Assembly: GCF_001039275.2 (NCBI RefSeq)
Contig: NZ_CP030117.1
Location: 2,005,501-2,069,500 of the forward strand
Length of the DNA: 64,000 nt
DNA from: Brevibacillus brevis
GTDB taxonomy: Bacteria > Bacillota > Bacilli > Brevibacillales > Brevibacillaceae
Direction of reading: 5' to 3'
A program made the translations under genes and the position numbers. The notes under the pieces were generated by a model. The model had not been told where the DNA came from. It worked only from the letters and a program-made list of their open reading frames with translations, and did no database searches. This document shows positions 40,306 through 49,468 of this stretch, piece by piece; the first letter of the stretch is position 1; each line of letters begins with the position of its first letter.

Positions 40306-41091
40306 TCAGTAGACCCGTACTTGTGGAGAGGATTGCCTATCCCGAATCGGTACGAACATGGTTTGAAGAGAAGGCCATTCGACGAGCATGACGCCTCGCC
40401 AATATCCTGCGCCACCATCAATGCCGACGATATTGTCTCTGCGCCAAGGACCGCTGCCTGTGTATTCGGGCAATCCGGGAACAGGGGTATGACCAAAGAT
40501 GACAGGGAGTTCTCCATCATAATAAAGATAAAAAGGCTCGCGAATCCATAGTAAATCTTGCGGATTTTGATCCTGCAAGCGGATGCCGGGTCGAATGCCT
40601 GCGTGTACCAAAAGTACGGCTGGAGCTCCTGTTCGCGGATCGGCTGGCAGCTCTATATACAGAGGAAGAGACGACAAGGTTGGCAAGGTTGTTGGATAGC
40701 GAGAAAGGATGAATTGCCGCGCTTCTTCTTGTTCCTGCAAAGAAGGCGTCCGGTTGAGAAAAGCTCGCCGAAGCGGGTGATTCCCTAAGAAAGAACGTAT
40801 GGTGGCATCGCCGCCATTGTAGCGCAGGTATAACTCCGGATTGCCGTTTCCGGACAGCCAATCCTCGAGCATTTGCTCGTGGTTGCCTTTTATGAGATAG
40901 ATTTGGTTCGGATACGCCTGCCGAAGAGCGAGTAGATCGAGCAATACTTCCTTTGATTCAGGTCCTCGATCGATCATGTCCCCCAATACGTACAGACGAT
41001 CACCAGCTTGGGGCGAGAAGGAAACGTCCCGCAGCGCCTTTTGAAAAGCCTGATTCTGACCATGTATGTCCGAGACTAAATAAGTAGTCAA
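40306..41091 (-). CDS. PPP-family serine/threonine or Ap4A-type phosphatase
   Basis: 261 residues, TTG start behind GGAGGGTGATC. Metal-site motifs in order: SDIHGQNQAF, YVLGDMIDRGPESKEV, LIKGNHEQMLEDW, LLVHAGIRPG, VIFGHTPVPG. It resembles bacterial PrpE/ApaH-like phosphatases with two metals. Substrates may be phosphoproteins or dinucleotides. It stands alone between bdbC and a cupin gene on the other strand. Confidence 0.85.
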   Translation of the reverse strand: MTTYLVSDIHGQNQAFQKALRDVSFSPQAGDRLYVLGDMIDRGPESKEVLLDLLALRQAYPNQIYLIKGNHEQMLEDWLSGNGNPELYLRYNGGDATIRSFLGNHPLRRAFLNRTPSLQEQEEARQFILSRYPTTLPTLSSLPLYIELPADPRTGAPAVLLVHAGIRPGIRLQDQNPQDLLWIREPFYLYYDGELPVIFGHTPVPGLPEYTGSGPWRRDNIVGIDGGAGYWRGVMLVEWPSLQTMFVPIRDRQSSPQVRVY

Positions 41092-41228
41092 ACAAGATCA
41101 CCCTCCTCGAGTACCCGTTATGCCTTTTAATAGGATATGCTTGTGTAAAGGGGAGGGTGAAAGTTGTGTCACTTCCTCGATGGAATAGATGGGTGCACAT
41201 ATTTTGTGAACGAGAATAGAGATGCATA

Positions 41229-41987
41229 ATGAGTCAAATACCCATACGGTGGGAGGATCAACGACAGATGGCTACTTCCTATCGCGACTATACATCGCCT
41301 AATACTCAGTTCACGTACGATCTGAGGAATAATCTGTTTTTCAAAAAGGACGATCGGAATTTTATCGATTCCCTGGGGATCGCACAATTAAATACATTGG
41401 GCAACAATTCGCTGCTGGATATTTTCCTGACAACGGGAAATGTAGTCGAGCCACACATTCATCAAAATGCAGCGGAGCTGGTGTATTGTATCGCTGGTGA
41501 GGCCATTGTGTCCTTAATCAATCCTTTTACTAATCAATTGCTCAACTACCATATTAAACCGAGACAAGTTGCCAATATCCCGCAGGGCTGGTGGCATTAT
41601 GAAATGGCTTTGACAGACGATACGCATCTCCTGGCTATTTTTGATGCGCCTGTTCCTGAGGTGATCTTTGGCTCCGATATTTTGCGGTTGACTCCAGCAA
41701 GTGTGTGGGCACATACGTATTGTTTAGACGAAGCAAAGGTAAAAGAAACATTTGCGCCTCTTACCCAAACAGTCGTGATTGGCCCGCCTGTAGGATGTCA
41801 GCAGCAGGGGCAGTTGCCAGCTAGAGCAGCCTCAAGCCAGTACCCGTCCTATGGCTACTCGAGTCAGTTGCCAGACAGTTACGGTTATTACGATGCCTAC
41901 TATGTGCAGCAGGGTGGGTATGGACAGCACCCAGTCTATCAACAGCCGACGGGATATCCGTCACAACCCGTTTATCCATCCTACTGA
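41229..41987 (+). CDS. Cupin protein with Tyr/Gln/Gly-rich tail
   Basis: 252 residues. Residues 40-160 form a germin-like cupin barrel: VVEPHIHQNAAELVYCIAGE and RQVANIPQGWWHYEMALTDD, with His ligands in PHIHQN and a later His. The final 60 residues are low-complexity: QQQGQLPARAASSQYPSYGY and repeated QxxYPS units. This is like spore-coat cupin/oxalate-decarboxylase-type proteins with prion-like tails. The ribosome site is weak (GAGATGCAT). Confidence 0.75.
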   Translation: MSQIPIRWEDQRQMATSYRDYTSPNTQFTYDLRNNLFFKKDDRNFIDSLGIAQLNTLGNNSLLDIFLTTGNVVEPHIHQNAAELVYCIAGEAIVSLINPFTNQLLNYHIKPRQVANIPQGWWHYEMALTDDTHLLAIFDAPVPEVIFGSDILRLTPASVWAHTYCLDEAKVKETFAPLTQTVVIGPPVGCQQQGQLPARAASSQYPSYGYSSQLPDSYGYYDAYYVQQGGYGQHPVYQQPTGYPSQPVYPSY

Positions 41988-42086
41988 ATGGAAAGACAGA
42001 TGGTGTCCTGATGGGCAGGTCTCCCAATTCCGGCATTCTTCTATTACAATCAGGAGAAGAACATTTTCAAAGAAGAAGGGGAGACC

Positions 42087-42812
42087 ATGATGGATCATCT
42101 GGCACACTGGTTGCGGACATCTTCCTATACAGTTGTATTCACCGGAGCAGGCATGTCGACAGAGAGTGGCTTGCCTGATTTTCGTTCACAGTCTGGACTA
42201 TGGCGCGGTAAAGATCCGATGCAACTCGCGAGTACTCGCGCGATGATGGAGAATCGGGAAGCGTTTGTGGAATTTTATCAGATGCGCATTCAAGGACTGC
42301 TGTCATGCAAGCCACACGCCGGACATGAATGCTTAGCTGAATGGGAGCGGCGTGGATTGGTTCATGGGATCATTACACAAAATGTAGACGGCTTTCATCA
42401 AGCGGCGGGAAGCTTGGCTGTAGCCGAACTCCATGGCTCCCTTGCGAAAATCCGCTGTCTTGCCTGCGGGACCGAGTATGCCAATACACGCTATCTACAG
42501 GAACAAGGGACGATATGCGCATGCGGAGGATTTTTGCGTCCGGGTGTTGTCCTGTTTGGCGAATCTTTGCCGCAATCGCAAGTCGATCAGGCCATCTCGT
42601 GGACCGAACAAGCCGATTTGTTCATCGTATTAGGCTCTTCGCTTACCGTGAGTCCGGCCAATTGGTTTCCGCAGCATGCAAAAGAAAGAGGAGCCAAACT
42701 GGTCATTGTCAATCAGGAACCAACCCCATTGGATGCGTGGGCAGATGAGGTCATCCAAAATGAACGGATCGGCGACGTGCTGCAAAGATTAGGACAGTCG
42801 TTAGAAGAATAA
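42087..42812 (+). CDS. Sir2-family NAD-dependent protein deacylase
   Basis: 241 residues. Sirtuin motifs: VVFTGAGMSTESGLPDFRS, ITQNVDGFHQAAG, ELHGSLAKIRCLACGTEY (catalytic His), zinc Cys in CLAC and CACG, and VLGSSLTVSPANWFP. The enzyme removes acyl groups from Lys using NAD, releasing nicotinamide. Length and motif spacing fit bacterial SrtN/CobB. GGGGAGACC precedes the ATG. Confidence 0.9.
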   Translation: MMDHLAHWLRTSSYTVVFTGAGMSTESGLPDFRSQSGLWRGKDPMQLASTRAMMENREAFVEFYQMRIQGLLSCKPHAGHECLAEWERRGLVHGIITQNVDGFHQAAGSLAVAELHGSLAKIRCLACGTEYANTRYLQEQGTICACGGFLRPGVVLFGESLPQSQVDQAISWTEQADLFIVLGSSLTVSPANWFPQHAKERGAKLVIVNQEPTPLDAWADEVIQNERIGDVLQRLGQSLEE

Positions 42813-42815
42813 AAG

Positions 42816-42856
42816 CAGGCGTGCTCGATGAAAAGAGTACGCTTCTTCTGTTTGGG
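42816..42856 (+). terminator. Terminator after the sirtuin gene
   Basis: GCGTGCTC, loop, GAGTACGC (one G-U pair) followed by TTCTTCTGTTT. Confidence 0.7.
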
Positions 42857-43075
42857 CTCGTTGACATACCTTATTGCTGGTGACGCTTCCTATTTTATTT
42901 TTATCCAGGTATCATTATTACTTAATATTCTATATTTTACCATTAATGAGGCGTCATTCCAATATTTGCTCGATCCATTGAATCACCCTAGAGCTTGCGC
43001 GAAAAACATGATACCATCGAGTGTAAGATTTATATGGCTTCTCGATAAGCAAATAGAAAAGTACAGGTGACGTTC
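42857..43075. other. AT-rich leader of the ABC-F gene
   Basis: About 220 bases without a gene. AT-rich with several TATTTT/TATAT boxes near 42930-43030. ABC-F genes for antibiotic resistance often have leader attenuators, but no leader peptide or alternate hairpins are evident here. Confidence 0.35.
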
Positions 43076-44992
43076 ATGCAAATATTATCAGTAGAAAACC
43101 TCTCCAAAGGTTATGGAGAAAAAGTATTGTTTGATAACATTTCCTTTCATATTGCCGAGCAAGAGCGAATTGGTCTGATCGGTGTCAATGGTACGGGAAA
43201 ATCCTCGCTCTTGAAAATCGTGGCGGGCTTGGATACTGCCGATAGCGGGAAAATTGTTCACGCGAATCATTTCCATGTGGAGTATTTGCCACAAAATCCC
43301 GATTTTGACGAAAGCTCTACGGTACTGGAACAAGTATTTTATGGTGATTCTCCGCTCATTCAGCTTTTGCGTGATTATGAAACAGCGCTTGAGGCTGTTC
43401 AGGAAATGCCTGACGATGAGAAAAAGCAGGCGCGATTGTTTGCTGTTCAAAACAGGATGGATGCGGCTGACGCGTGGGAGAGCAATACGCAAGCCAAAAT
43501 GATTCTGACCAAGCTGGGCCTGCACAATTTCTCACAAAAGGTAGGAGAGCTCTCTGGTGGACAAAAAAAGCGGGTAGCAATGGCGCGTGCTTTGATCCAA
43601 CCAGCAGACCTGCTCATTTTGGATGAGCCTACCAACCATATTGACAATGAGACAGTCGAGTGGCTGGAAGAGTATTTGTCCCGCTACAAGGGTGCTTTGC
43701 TGCTCGTCACCCATGATCGTTACTTCCTGGATCGCGTGACGAACCGCACGTTTGAGCTGGATCGCGGCAAGCTGTACAGCTATGAAGGCAATTATGGGAT
43801 GTTCCTGGAGAAAAAGGCGGAGCGTGAAGAAAACGAAGCGGCCGTTGAGAGCAAACGGCAAAATCTGCTTCGTCGTGAGCTGGCATGGCTTCGTCGTGGA
43901 GCAAAAGCACGGACAACCAAACAAAAGGCACGTGTGCAACGGGCGGAAGAGTTGCGAGATAAAGTAGTAGATGGACCTGCTGCCAAGATGGAAATGGCAC
44001 TCGGGGCCAGCCGTCTCGGCAAAAAGGTGATCGAGCTTACGAACATCCATAAGGCGTACGGTGAGCGAAAACTGATTAACGATTTCAGCTATATTGTCCT
44101 GCCGGGTGATCGTGTGGGGATTATCGGGCCAAACGGAAGTGGGAAAACGACTCTCTTGAACATGCTTGCAGGAAGAATTCAACCGGATAGCGGTTCATTG
44201 GAGATCGGGACGACTGTTAAAATCGCCTACTACACGCAGGACAATGTCGAGATGGACGAAAAGCTGCGCGTCATCGAATATGTAAAGGAAGCAGCAGAGG
44301 TCATTCAGACGAGCAATGGCGAGTCGATCACGGCTTCACAAATGTTGGAGCGGTTCCTGTTTTCGCCGCATATGCAATGGACACCGATTTCCCGCCTGTC
44401 TGGGGGAGAACGTCGTCGTCTCTATCTGCTCCGTACGCTGATGGGAGAGCCGAATGTGCTGTTTTTAGATGAGCCTACGAATGATTTGGATATTCAAACG
44501 CTCAGTATTTTGGAAGACTATCTCGAGCAATTCCCAGGCGCAGTCATTACGGTATCGCATGACCGCTATTTCCTCGATCGTACCGTTGACCATTTGTTTG
44601 CTTTTGAGGGGCAAGGAAACATTCGTCATTATTATGGCAACTACTCCGAGTACCTGGAAGAAAGACGCCAGGAGAAAGCAATACAGGTGCAAGAAGCGGA
44701 TCCACAGGCAGAAAAGACGCAAAGCAACAGCGGGGCTAATCGCGGCAACAACCGCACACGCAAGCTGTCTTACAAGGATCAGAAGGAATGGGATGCGATT
44801 GAAGGCAAGATCGCGGCTTTGGAAGAGCGCAGCGTCCAGCTAAAGCAAGAGATTGCAGCGTCTGGCAGCGATTACGGCAAAATTGAAAAGCTCTATGCAG
44901 AAGAACAGCAAGTGGCGGCAGAGCTGGAAGCAACCATTGAGCGTTGGGCGGAATTATCAGCATTGGTAGAGGAATTGGAGCAAGGGAAATAA
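43076..44992 (+). CDS. ABC-F ATPase (Uup/YfmR type)
   Basis: About 638 residues. Two ATPase domains: Walker A GLIGVNGTGKSSLLKIVAG and GIIGPNGSGKTTLLNMLAG, signatures LSGGQKKRVAMA and LSGGERRRLYLL, Walker B LLILDEPTNHID and VLFLDEPTNDLD. A basic linker (LRRELAWLRRGAKARTTKQK) joins them; a C-terminal coiled coil (about residues 560-638) is typical of Uup. ABC-F proteins act on the ribosome and help resolve stalled translation. Start is the ATG of MQILSVENLSKGYGEKV. Confidence 0.9.
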   Translation: MQILSVENLSKGYGEKVLFDNISFHIAEQERIGLIGVNGTGKSSLLKIVAGLDTADSGKIVHANHFHVEYLPQNPDFDESSTVLEQVFYGDSPLIQLLRDYETALEAVQEMPDDEKKQARLFAVQNRMDAADAWESNTQAKMILTKLGLHNFSQKVGELSGGQKKRVAMARALIQPADLLILDEPTNHIDNETVEWLEEYLSRYKGALLLVTHDRYFLDRVTNRTFELDRGKLYSYEGNYGMFLEKKAEREENEAAVESKRQNLLRRELAWLRRGAKARTTKQKARVQRAEELRDKVVDGPAAKMEMALGASRLGKKVIELTNIHKAYGERKLINDFSYIVLPGDRVGIIGPNGSGKTTLLNMLAGRIQPDSGSLEIGTTVKIAYYTQDNVEMDEKLRVIEYVKEAAEVIQTSNGESITASQMLERFLFSPHMQWTPISRLSGGERRRLYLLRTLMGEPNVLFLDEPTNDLDIQTLSILEDYLEQFPGAVITVSHDRYFLDRTVDHLFAFEGQGNIRHYYGNYSEYLEERRQEKAIQVQEADPQAEKTQSNSGANRGNNRTRKLSYKDQKEWDAIEGKIAALEERSVQLKQEIAASGSDYGKIEKLYAEEQQVAAELEATIERWAELSALVEELEQGK

Positions 44993-45082
44993 TTAGTGGC
45001 GTAGCCAGTAATTGAGGGCTGGGAAAGCGACGCTTCCACCTGTAGACTAGAGTAGATTACTAGAGTAGAGGAGTCGCTGTCG

Positions 45083-45304
45083 TTGCCTGCCTATAAGTTA
45101 GACCCGGAATGGGTGATGTCTTACCTAGAGCTGCAAGAACAGCAGCTCTCTTCCGAAGTGCATCCAGAGGATAAAGAAGTGATCATGAACAAGATCAGGG
45201 AAATGACGTTATCGATCATGTACAAACAAGCGAGAAGATTTCTTGTATACTTGGAAGCGGATGAAACGGAAGCAGAAAGAACGAAAAAGACTCATCTTAT
45301 GTAA
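45083..45304 (+). CDS. Small hypothetical protein
   Basis: 73 residues from TTG (LPAYKLDPEWVMSYLELQEQ), weak ribosome site GAGGAG eleven bases off. Strongly helical and acidic/basic; no motif. The following hairpin ends it. Conserved-looking small cytosolic protein of Brevibacillus-type genomes; function unknown. Confidence 0.5.
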   Translation: MPAYKLDPEWVMSYLELQEQQLSSEVHPEDKEVIMNKIREMTLSIMYKQARRFLVYLEADETEAERTKKTHLM

Positions 45305-45306
45305 AG

Positions 45307-45342
45307 AAGACCCGCCTTGGTTTAAGTGAGGCGGGTCATTTC
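45307..45342. terminator. Bidirectional terminator
   Basis: GACCCGCCT, loop, AGGCGGGTC, then ATTTCATGTTT; lies between converging genes. Confidence 0.75.
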
Positions 45343-45352
45343 ATGTTTATGT

Positions 45353-45733
45353 TTATTGCTGTCTGATTCGAACAGGCGTACCGATGGGCACGATTTTTCC
45401 CAGAGCATTCACGTCCTCATTGTACATGCGAATACAGCCGTGAGATACATACTTGCCGATAGAAGAGGGGTTGTTCGTGCCGTGAATGCCGTAGTGTGGT
45501 TTACTTAGCCCCATCCATAAGGTGCCGAATACACTCAAAGGACCTCCCGGATAAGAATTCGGATAGGGGACTTTGTTGATGATGGTAAAATCCCCTCGTG
45601 GTGTCGATGTGGCAATTTTGCCCAAGGCAACAGGATAAGAGCGGATGAGTTGGTTCCCATCGAACAGATCGAGACGTAGCTTTGCAATCGAGATGCGGAT
45701 GTTGTAGGACGGCAGCTTTTTCACCTCCCCCAC
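45353..45733 (-). CDS. L,D-transpeptidase, YkuD family
   Basis: 126 residues. YkuD core: [20 protein letters not shown] and [20 protein letters not shown] with catalytic Cys in SHGCIRM. It makes or cleaves 3-3 peptide cross-links in the wall. No signal peptide or LysM; such short forms occur in spore formers as cytoplasmic or coat-located enzymes. Start is uncertain: GTG codons follow GGGGGAGG closely. Confidence 0.85.
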   Translation of the reverse strand: MGEVKKLPSYNIRISIAKLRLDLFDGNQLIRSYPVALGKIATSTPRGDFTIINKVPYPNSYPGGPLSVFGTLWMGLSKPHYGIHGTNNPSSIGKYVSHGCIRMYNEDVNALGKIVPIGTPVRIRQQ

Positions 45734-45800
45734 AAGCGTTTCGAAATGCCGCTGCTACTATCTTATGAAAACGAGTGGAACCGGTACCTTTCTCTTATGA

Positions 45801-46046
45801 TTAATGTAGTTTGACATCTAACGAAAACGTATCCGGATAGCGCAGGCCGTCACGATAGAACAAGGTTCGCACCCAGACGTACATCCGTAAAGGAATGGAA
45901 GGAAAGACGATGGCCAGCTTACCTTCTTCCAAGACAGGCAAATCGAGCGGGGATTGAATTTCATAAGGGACTCCTTCTTGATCAAGCAACGTTTTGTAAT
46001 GTTGGGCCTCGCTCCAGCTAACAGGATAATAAAATGATTTTTCCAT
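45801..46046 (-). CDS. Small hypothetical protein
   Basis: 81 residues, start behind AAAGGTGTTGG. Contains FYYPVSWSEAQHYKTLLDQE and VRTLFYRDGLRYPDTFSLDV. No signal peptide or motif. Reads as a complete small globular domain (DUF2007-like in shape: short signal-transducing fold), but the match is not secure. Confidence 0.5.
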   Translation of the reverse strand: MEKSFYYPVSWSEAQHYKTLLDQEGVPYEIQSPLDLPVLEEGKLAIVFPSIPLRMYVWVRTLFYRDGLRYPDTFSLDVKLH

Positions 46047-46248
46047 CCAATTCCAACACCTTTCCAGGTTTCACTGCTTACCATTGTATGTAAAACATTT
46101 GAGATAAAAAAAGAAACAAACGCCACAGTCATTGAAAAATAGGCAGTCCAATTGAGGTTTCTAAAGTGTCGTCTACGCAAAAAACGTCATGATTTTCCCA
46201 GAAAATGCGTGTAAAGTGGAAGTAAGCACAAACTGGAGGGACACGGGA

Positions 46249-47007
46249 ATGAAGCAGACACACTTGCACTTTAACATGCAAATAGGCAGGAAAAAGCCAG
46301 TGAGTGTAAACAACACAGAGACGGCCTGTCCTTTTTGTGATCGAAACAGTCTCACAGACGTTTTGGAGCAGCGGGGCTCCATGATTTGGCTCAAGAACAA
46401 ATTCCCTGTTTTGGAGGATACGCATCAGACTGTTTTGATTGAGACGGATGAATGTCAAGGGGATTGGTCTGTCTATTCCAAAGAGCATGTACGAGCATTG
46501 CTGGCATTCGGGATAGAGAAGTGGCTTGAAATGGAGCAAAGCAACTCTTATCGTTCCGTCCTGTTTTTCAAAAACCACGGCCCGTATTCCGGGGGGAGCA
46601 TCCGTCATCCACACATGCAGATCGTCGGATTACATGACTACAACTATTTGGATCAGGTAAAAGACAGTGATTTTATTGGCATAACCATCCATCAGGAGGC
46701 GGGGATTGAATGCAATCTTTCTACGCATCCGCGTGCAGGTTTTTTTGAATATAATGTCATTCTATCAGACTTTGATCAATTGCCGAAAATGGCAGACTAC
46801 TTACAAATTTTAGCACATTGGATACTGACTCATGTCAATCCGCGTAACCAAAGCTACAATTTTTTCTTTTACCATTGGGGAGAAAAGCTGATCGCTAAAG
46901 TAGTTCCGAGGTTTGTTACCTCGCCTCTTTACGTAGGCTATTCGATTCCGCAGGTCGCCAATAATTTGGAAGAAATGGTGGCTGAATTGCAACGACGATA
47001 CTTCTAA
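46249..47007 (+). CDS. DUF4931, GalT/HIT-like protein
   Basis: 252 residues from MKQTHLHFNMQIGRKKPVSV behind GGAGGGACACGGGA. Zinc-like pair CPFC near residue 27, LKNKFPVLEDTHQTVLIETD and a HIT-type site SIRHPHMQIVGLHDYNYLD (His-x-His-x-x). This family resembles galactose-1-phosphate uridylyltransferases but its substrate is unknown. A longer upstream frame is not supported. Confidence 0.75.
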   Translation: MKQTHLHFNMQIGRKKPVSVNNTETACPFCDRNSLTDVLEQRGSMIWLKNKFPVLEDTHQTVLIETDECQGDWSVYSKEHVRALLAFGIEKWLEMEQSNSYRSVLFFKNHGPYSGGSIRHPHMQIVGLHDYNYLDQVKDSDFIGITIHQEAGIECNLSTHPRAGFFEYNVILSDFDQLPKMADYLQILAHWILTHVNPRNQSYNFFFYHWGEKLIAKVVPRFVTSPLYVGYSIPQVANNLEEMVAELQRRYF

Positions 47008-47029
47008 TCAAAGAAGGGGTGCTTAGGCG

Positions 47030-47890
47030 ATGACGTATACGATCACGGCAAGAAAAACACTCACCTCAGGAGAACTGGCACAGATTAAAGAATTGGCTGC
47101 GATTTGCAATGAGCAGGATGGGCTTGATCTCAAAGTAAACCCGGGTATGCTGGAAAAGCGTTCGGGAGAGCATGAAGAAGACTTTGTATGTTATGCGGAT
47201 GGAAAGCTGGTTGGCTTTCTAGGGCTCTACGTGTTTCATGGCGGTGAGGCAGAAGTGAGCGGCATGGTCCATCCAGCCTACAGAAGAAAAGGCATATTCA
47301 CAGCGTTGCAAGCACAAGCCGCAGATGCATGCAGGCGAAGAGGTATTCCGTCGCAGTTGTTTATCATTCAGCGAGATTCGCAAAGCGGCAAGTCATATAT
47401 GGAGCGAATCGGCGGGGAGTATCAATTCTCGGAATATTGGATGGATTTAGGGGAGAAACAAAGAGCAACGGTTTCAGGAAACGTACTGCTTCGACCGGAG
47501 ATCGCCAGTGACTACGAAACATTGATTTGGCTGAACGTCCATGGTTTTCAAATGGAGGAAGAACGCGCAAGGGAAATGGCCGAAAATATGGCGGGTGATC
47601 CCAAATCCACCACGCATTTAATGATTGTCGATGATAAGGCCATTGGCAAAATAAGCGTGAACAAGGATGAGAGCAAGGCGTTTATTTATGGATTTTGTGT
47701 ACACCCAGATCACCAAGGGAAAGGATATGGACGCCAGGCTTTGGCACAAACGATCGAGATGCTGGTGGAAGAGGGATGTCCGCAAGTATCACTGGAGGTA
47801 GCCTGTGAAAACAGCAGTGCTTTGGGGCTGTATGAATCATGCGGCTTTTTTGTAAAGTCGGCCAATGATTACTACAAGCTGGCGTTGTAG
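47030..47890 (+). CDS. Two-domain GNAT acetyltransferase
   Basis: 286 residues. Domain 1: VSGMVHPAYRRKGIFTALQA; domain 2: FIYGFCVHPDHQGKGYGRQA, then VSLEVACENSSALGLYESCG. Both have the acetyl-CoA loop. The C-terminal domain resembles RimI-like enzymes. Starts 23 bases after the previous gene, so the two may share a transcript. Substrate unknown. Confidence 0.85.
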   Translation: MTYTITARKTLTSGELAQIKELAAICNEQDGLDLKVNPGMLEKRSGEHEEDFVCYADGKLVGFLGLYVFHGGEAEVSGMVHPAYRRKGIFTALQAQAADACRRRGIPSQLFIIQRDSQSGKSYMERIGGEYQFSEYWMDLGEKQRATVSGNVLLRPEIASDYETLIWLNVHGFQMEEERAREMAENMAGDPKSTTHLMIVDDKAIGKISVNKDESKAFIYGFCVHPDHQGKGYGRQALAQTIEMLVEEGCPQVSLEVACENSSALGLYESCGFFVKSANDYYKLAL

Positions 47891-47974
47891 TGGGCAAACT
47901 GCTTTTCACTATCTCTCAGGTTGGAAAACGTATCAGGATACATGCTACGATAGACGGGAAGCATGTAGCGTTGT

Positions 47975-48034
47975 AAAAAGGTTGTTCAAAAAGCCGTCTT
48001 TTGATCACGAGGTATTCGTGACTTTTTGAACATG
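47975..48034. repeat. Long imperfect inverted repeat
   Basis: GTTCAAAAAG at 47981 and CTTTTTGAAC, with inner TCACGA/TCGTGA. Lies 20 bases before cvfC's ribosome site. It could be a terminator for 47030, an attenuator, or a small repeat element. Confidence 0.5.
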
Positions 48035-48056
48035 CATAATTAAGGAGTGACTCACT

Positions 48057-49187
48057 ATGAAACTGTTGTCCATCGAACCGACGCCGAGTCCAAACGTCAT
48101 GAAGCTGAATGTAGACGAGCGTTTGCCGGATGGGGTCCAACATGTCTATACAAAGAAAGATGCGAGTAAAGCACCAGAACTCATGAACAAGCTTTTGGAG
48201 ATCGATGGGGTTACCTCCATTTTTCATACGGCAGATTTTCTCGCGCTGGAGCGAAAGTCCAATGCAGATTGGCAGCGTATTTTGACTGTCGCGCGCGAGG
48301 TTTTGCAAGCAGGTGCAGGAGCGGCTGTTCCTGACATGTCTGCGGAGGAAGCGGGGGCATTCGGAGAGGCGCAAGTGTACATTCAAATGTTCCGTGGGGT
48401 ACCGATGCAGGTCAAGGTGACCATGGGAACGGAGCAGATTCGTGCAGCGCTACCAGAGCGTTTTGGACAGGCAGCCGTGCGTGCAGGCTCTGCGTCGCCG
48501 AACCTCATTATGGAACGAAAATGGGTCGAGCATGGCGTGCGCTATGGCGATTTGCGCGAGATTGGCGAGGAGGTCGCATTGGAAGTCGATGCCTCCTATC
48601 CAGAGAGCCGTGTGGAAGAAATCGTGGAACAGGCCATGGCGCTTGGTCCCGGGGAAACCCCAGAGCCAGTCGTGCGTGAAAAGAAAGTCGTTACCCTGGA
48701 GATGCTCGATGATCCAGATTGGCAAAAAAGATATGAAGCGCTGGATCGAATGGAGCCTACTGAAGAGGATTTGCCTGTTTTGGAAAAAGCGCTTCGTGAT
48801 AGCAAACCGTCGATTCGCAGGCTTGCGGTTGTGTATCTCGGCATGATTGGCGGCGACGACGTTTTCCCGCTGCTGTTTGAAGCGCTCCGCGATGATTCCG
48901 TCTCTGTACGACGCACAGCAGGCGATACCTTGTCCGACTTGGGGGACACGCGCGCGATTCTACCGATGTGTGAAGCGTTGAAGGATAAAAACAAGCTGGT
49001 ACGCTGGCGTGCTGCTCGCTACTTGTTTGAGGTGGGGGATGAAACGGCCTTGGACGCTTTGCGTACCGCACAGAACGATCCTGAGTTTGAGGTCAGCTTG
49101 CAGGTTCAGATGGCCGTGCAGCGCATTGAAAGCGGCGAGGCGGCTAGTGGTACCGTTTGGCAGCAAATGACTCGCCGAAACGAATAG
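48057..49187 (+). CDS. cvfC: Conserved virulence factor C-like protein (YpgR/CvfC)
   Basis: 376 residues. The first 90 residues form a NifU-like scaffold N domain (EPTPSPNVMKLNVDERLPDG, VTSIFHTADFLAL). The second half has HEAT-like repeats from about 240: VLEKALRDSKPSIRRLAVVY, LLFEALRDDSVSVRRTAGD, CEALKDKNKLVRWRAARYL. Family members are YpgR and S. aureus CvfC, which affects virulence and hemolysin output. Mechanism unknown. Ribosome site AAGGAGTG; terminator follows. Confidence 0.85.
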   Translation: MKLLSIEPTPSPNVMKLNVDERLPDGVQHVYTKKDASKAPELMNKLLEIDGVTSIFHTADFLALERKSNADWQRILTVAREVLQAGAGAAVPDMSAEEAGAFGEAQVYIQMFRGVPMQVKVTMGTEQIRAALPERFGQAAVRAGSASPNLIMERKWVEHGVRYGDLREIGEEVALEVDASYPESRVEEIVEQAMALGPGETPEPVVREKKVVTLEMLDDPDWQKRYEALDRMEPTEEDLPVLEKALRDSKPSIRRLAVVYLGMIGGDDVFPLLFEALRDDSVSVRRTAGDTLSDLGDTRAILPMCEALKDKNKLVRWRAARYLFEVGDETALDALRTAQNDPEFEVSLQVQMAVQRIESGEAASGTVWQQMTRRNE

Positions 49188-49207
49188 TTCACTGCTTCCA
49201 GTTGCGC

Positions 49208-49254
49208 AAGAGCCCTCTATCAAGCAGATTACTGCGATAGAGGGCTTTTTTTGA
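49208..49254 (+). terminator. Rho-independent terminator
   Basis: AGCCCTCTATC, loop, GATAGAGGGCT and TTTTTT. Confidence 0.95.
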
Positions 49255-49468
49255 CGTGTTTTCGTTGGCTGGATATACAGTGAATAGCGGGGCATACTGC
49301 TTCAAGAAGAGCGGTCAACAAGTTGGTTCATTAGGTAAATATTGGTATAAGTCAGTATAAAAATAGACACAGTTCAATAATAGTTGACTTCCACCTTATC
49401 CATCCCTTAGACTAGGATAGGGTTTAGCTTATGTATTCAACATCGCTAGTGCGTAGGGGAGATTGTGT
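49255..49468. promoter_or_regulatory. Upstream region of the FAD oxidoreductase
   Basis: TTGACT near 49383 with TAGACT/TAGGAT boxes 17-24 bases downstream; CCTTATCC and GGATAGGG (one G-U pair) form an 8-base inverted repeat across the likely -10. A dimeric repressor site is possible. Confidence 0.4.

Noticed and set aside
43532..44182. Long antisense open frames within the ABC-F gene
   Set aside because: They are shadows of a GC-rich conserved gene and lack ribosome sites.
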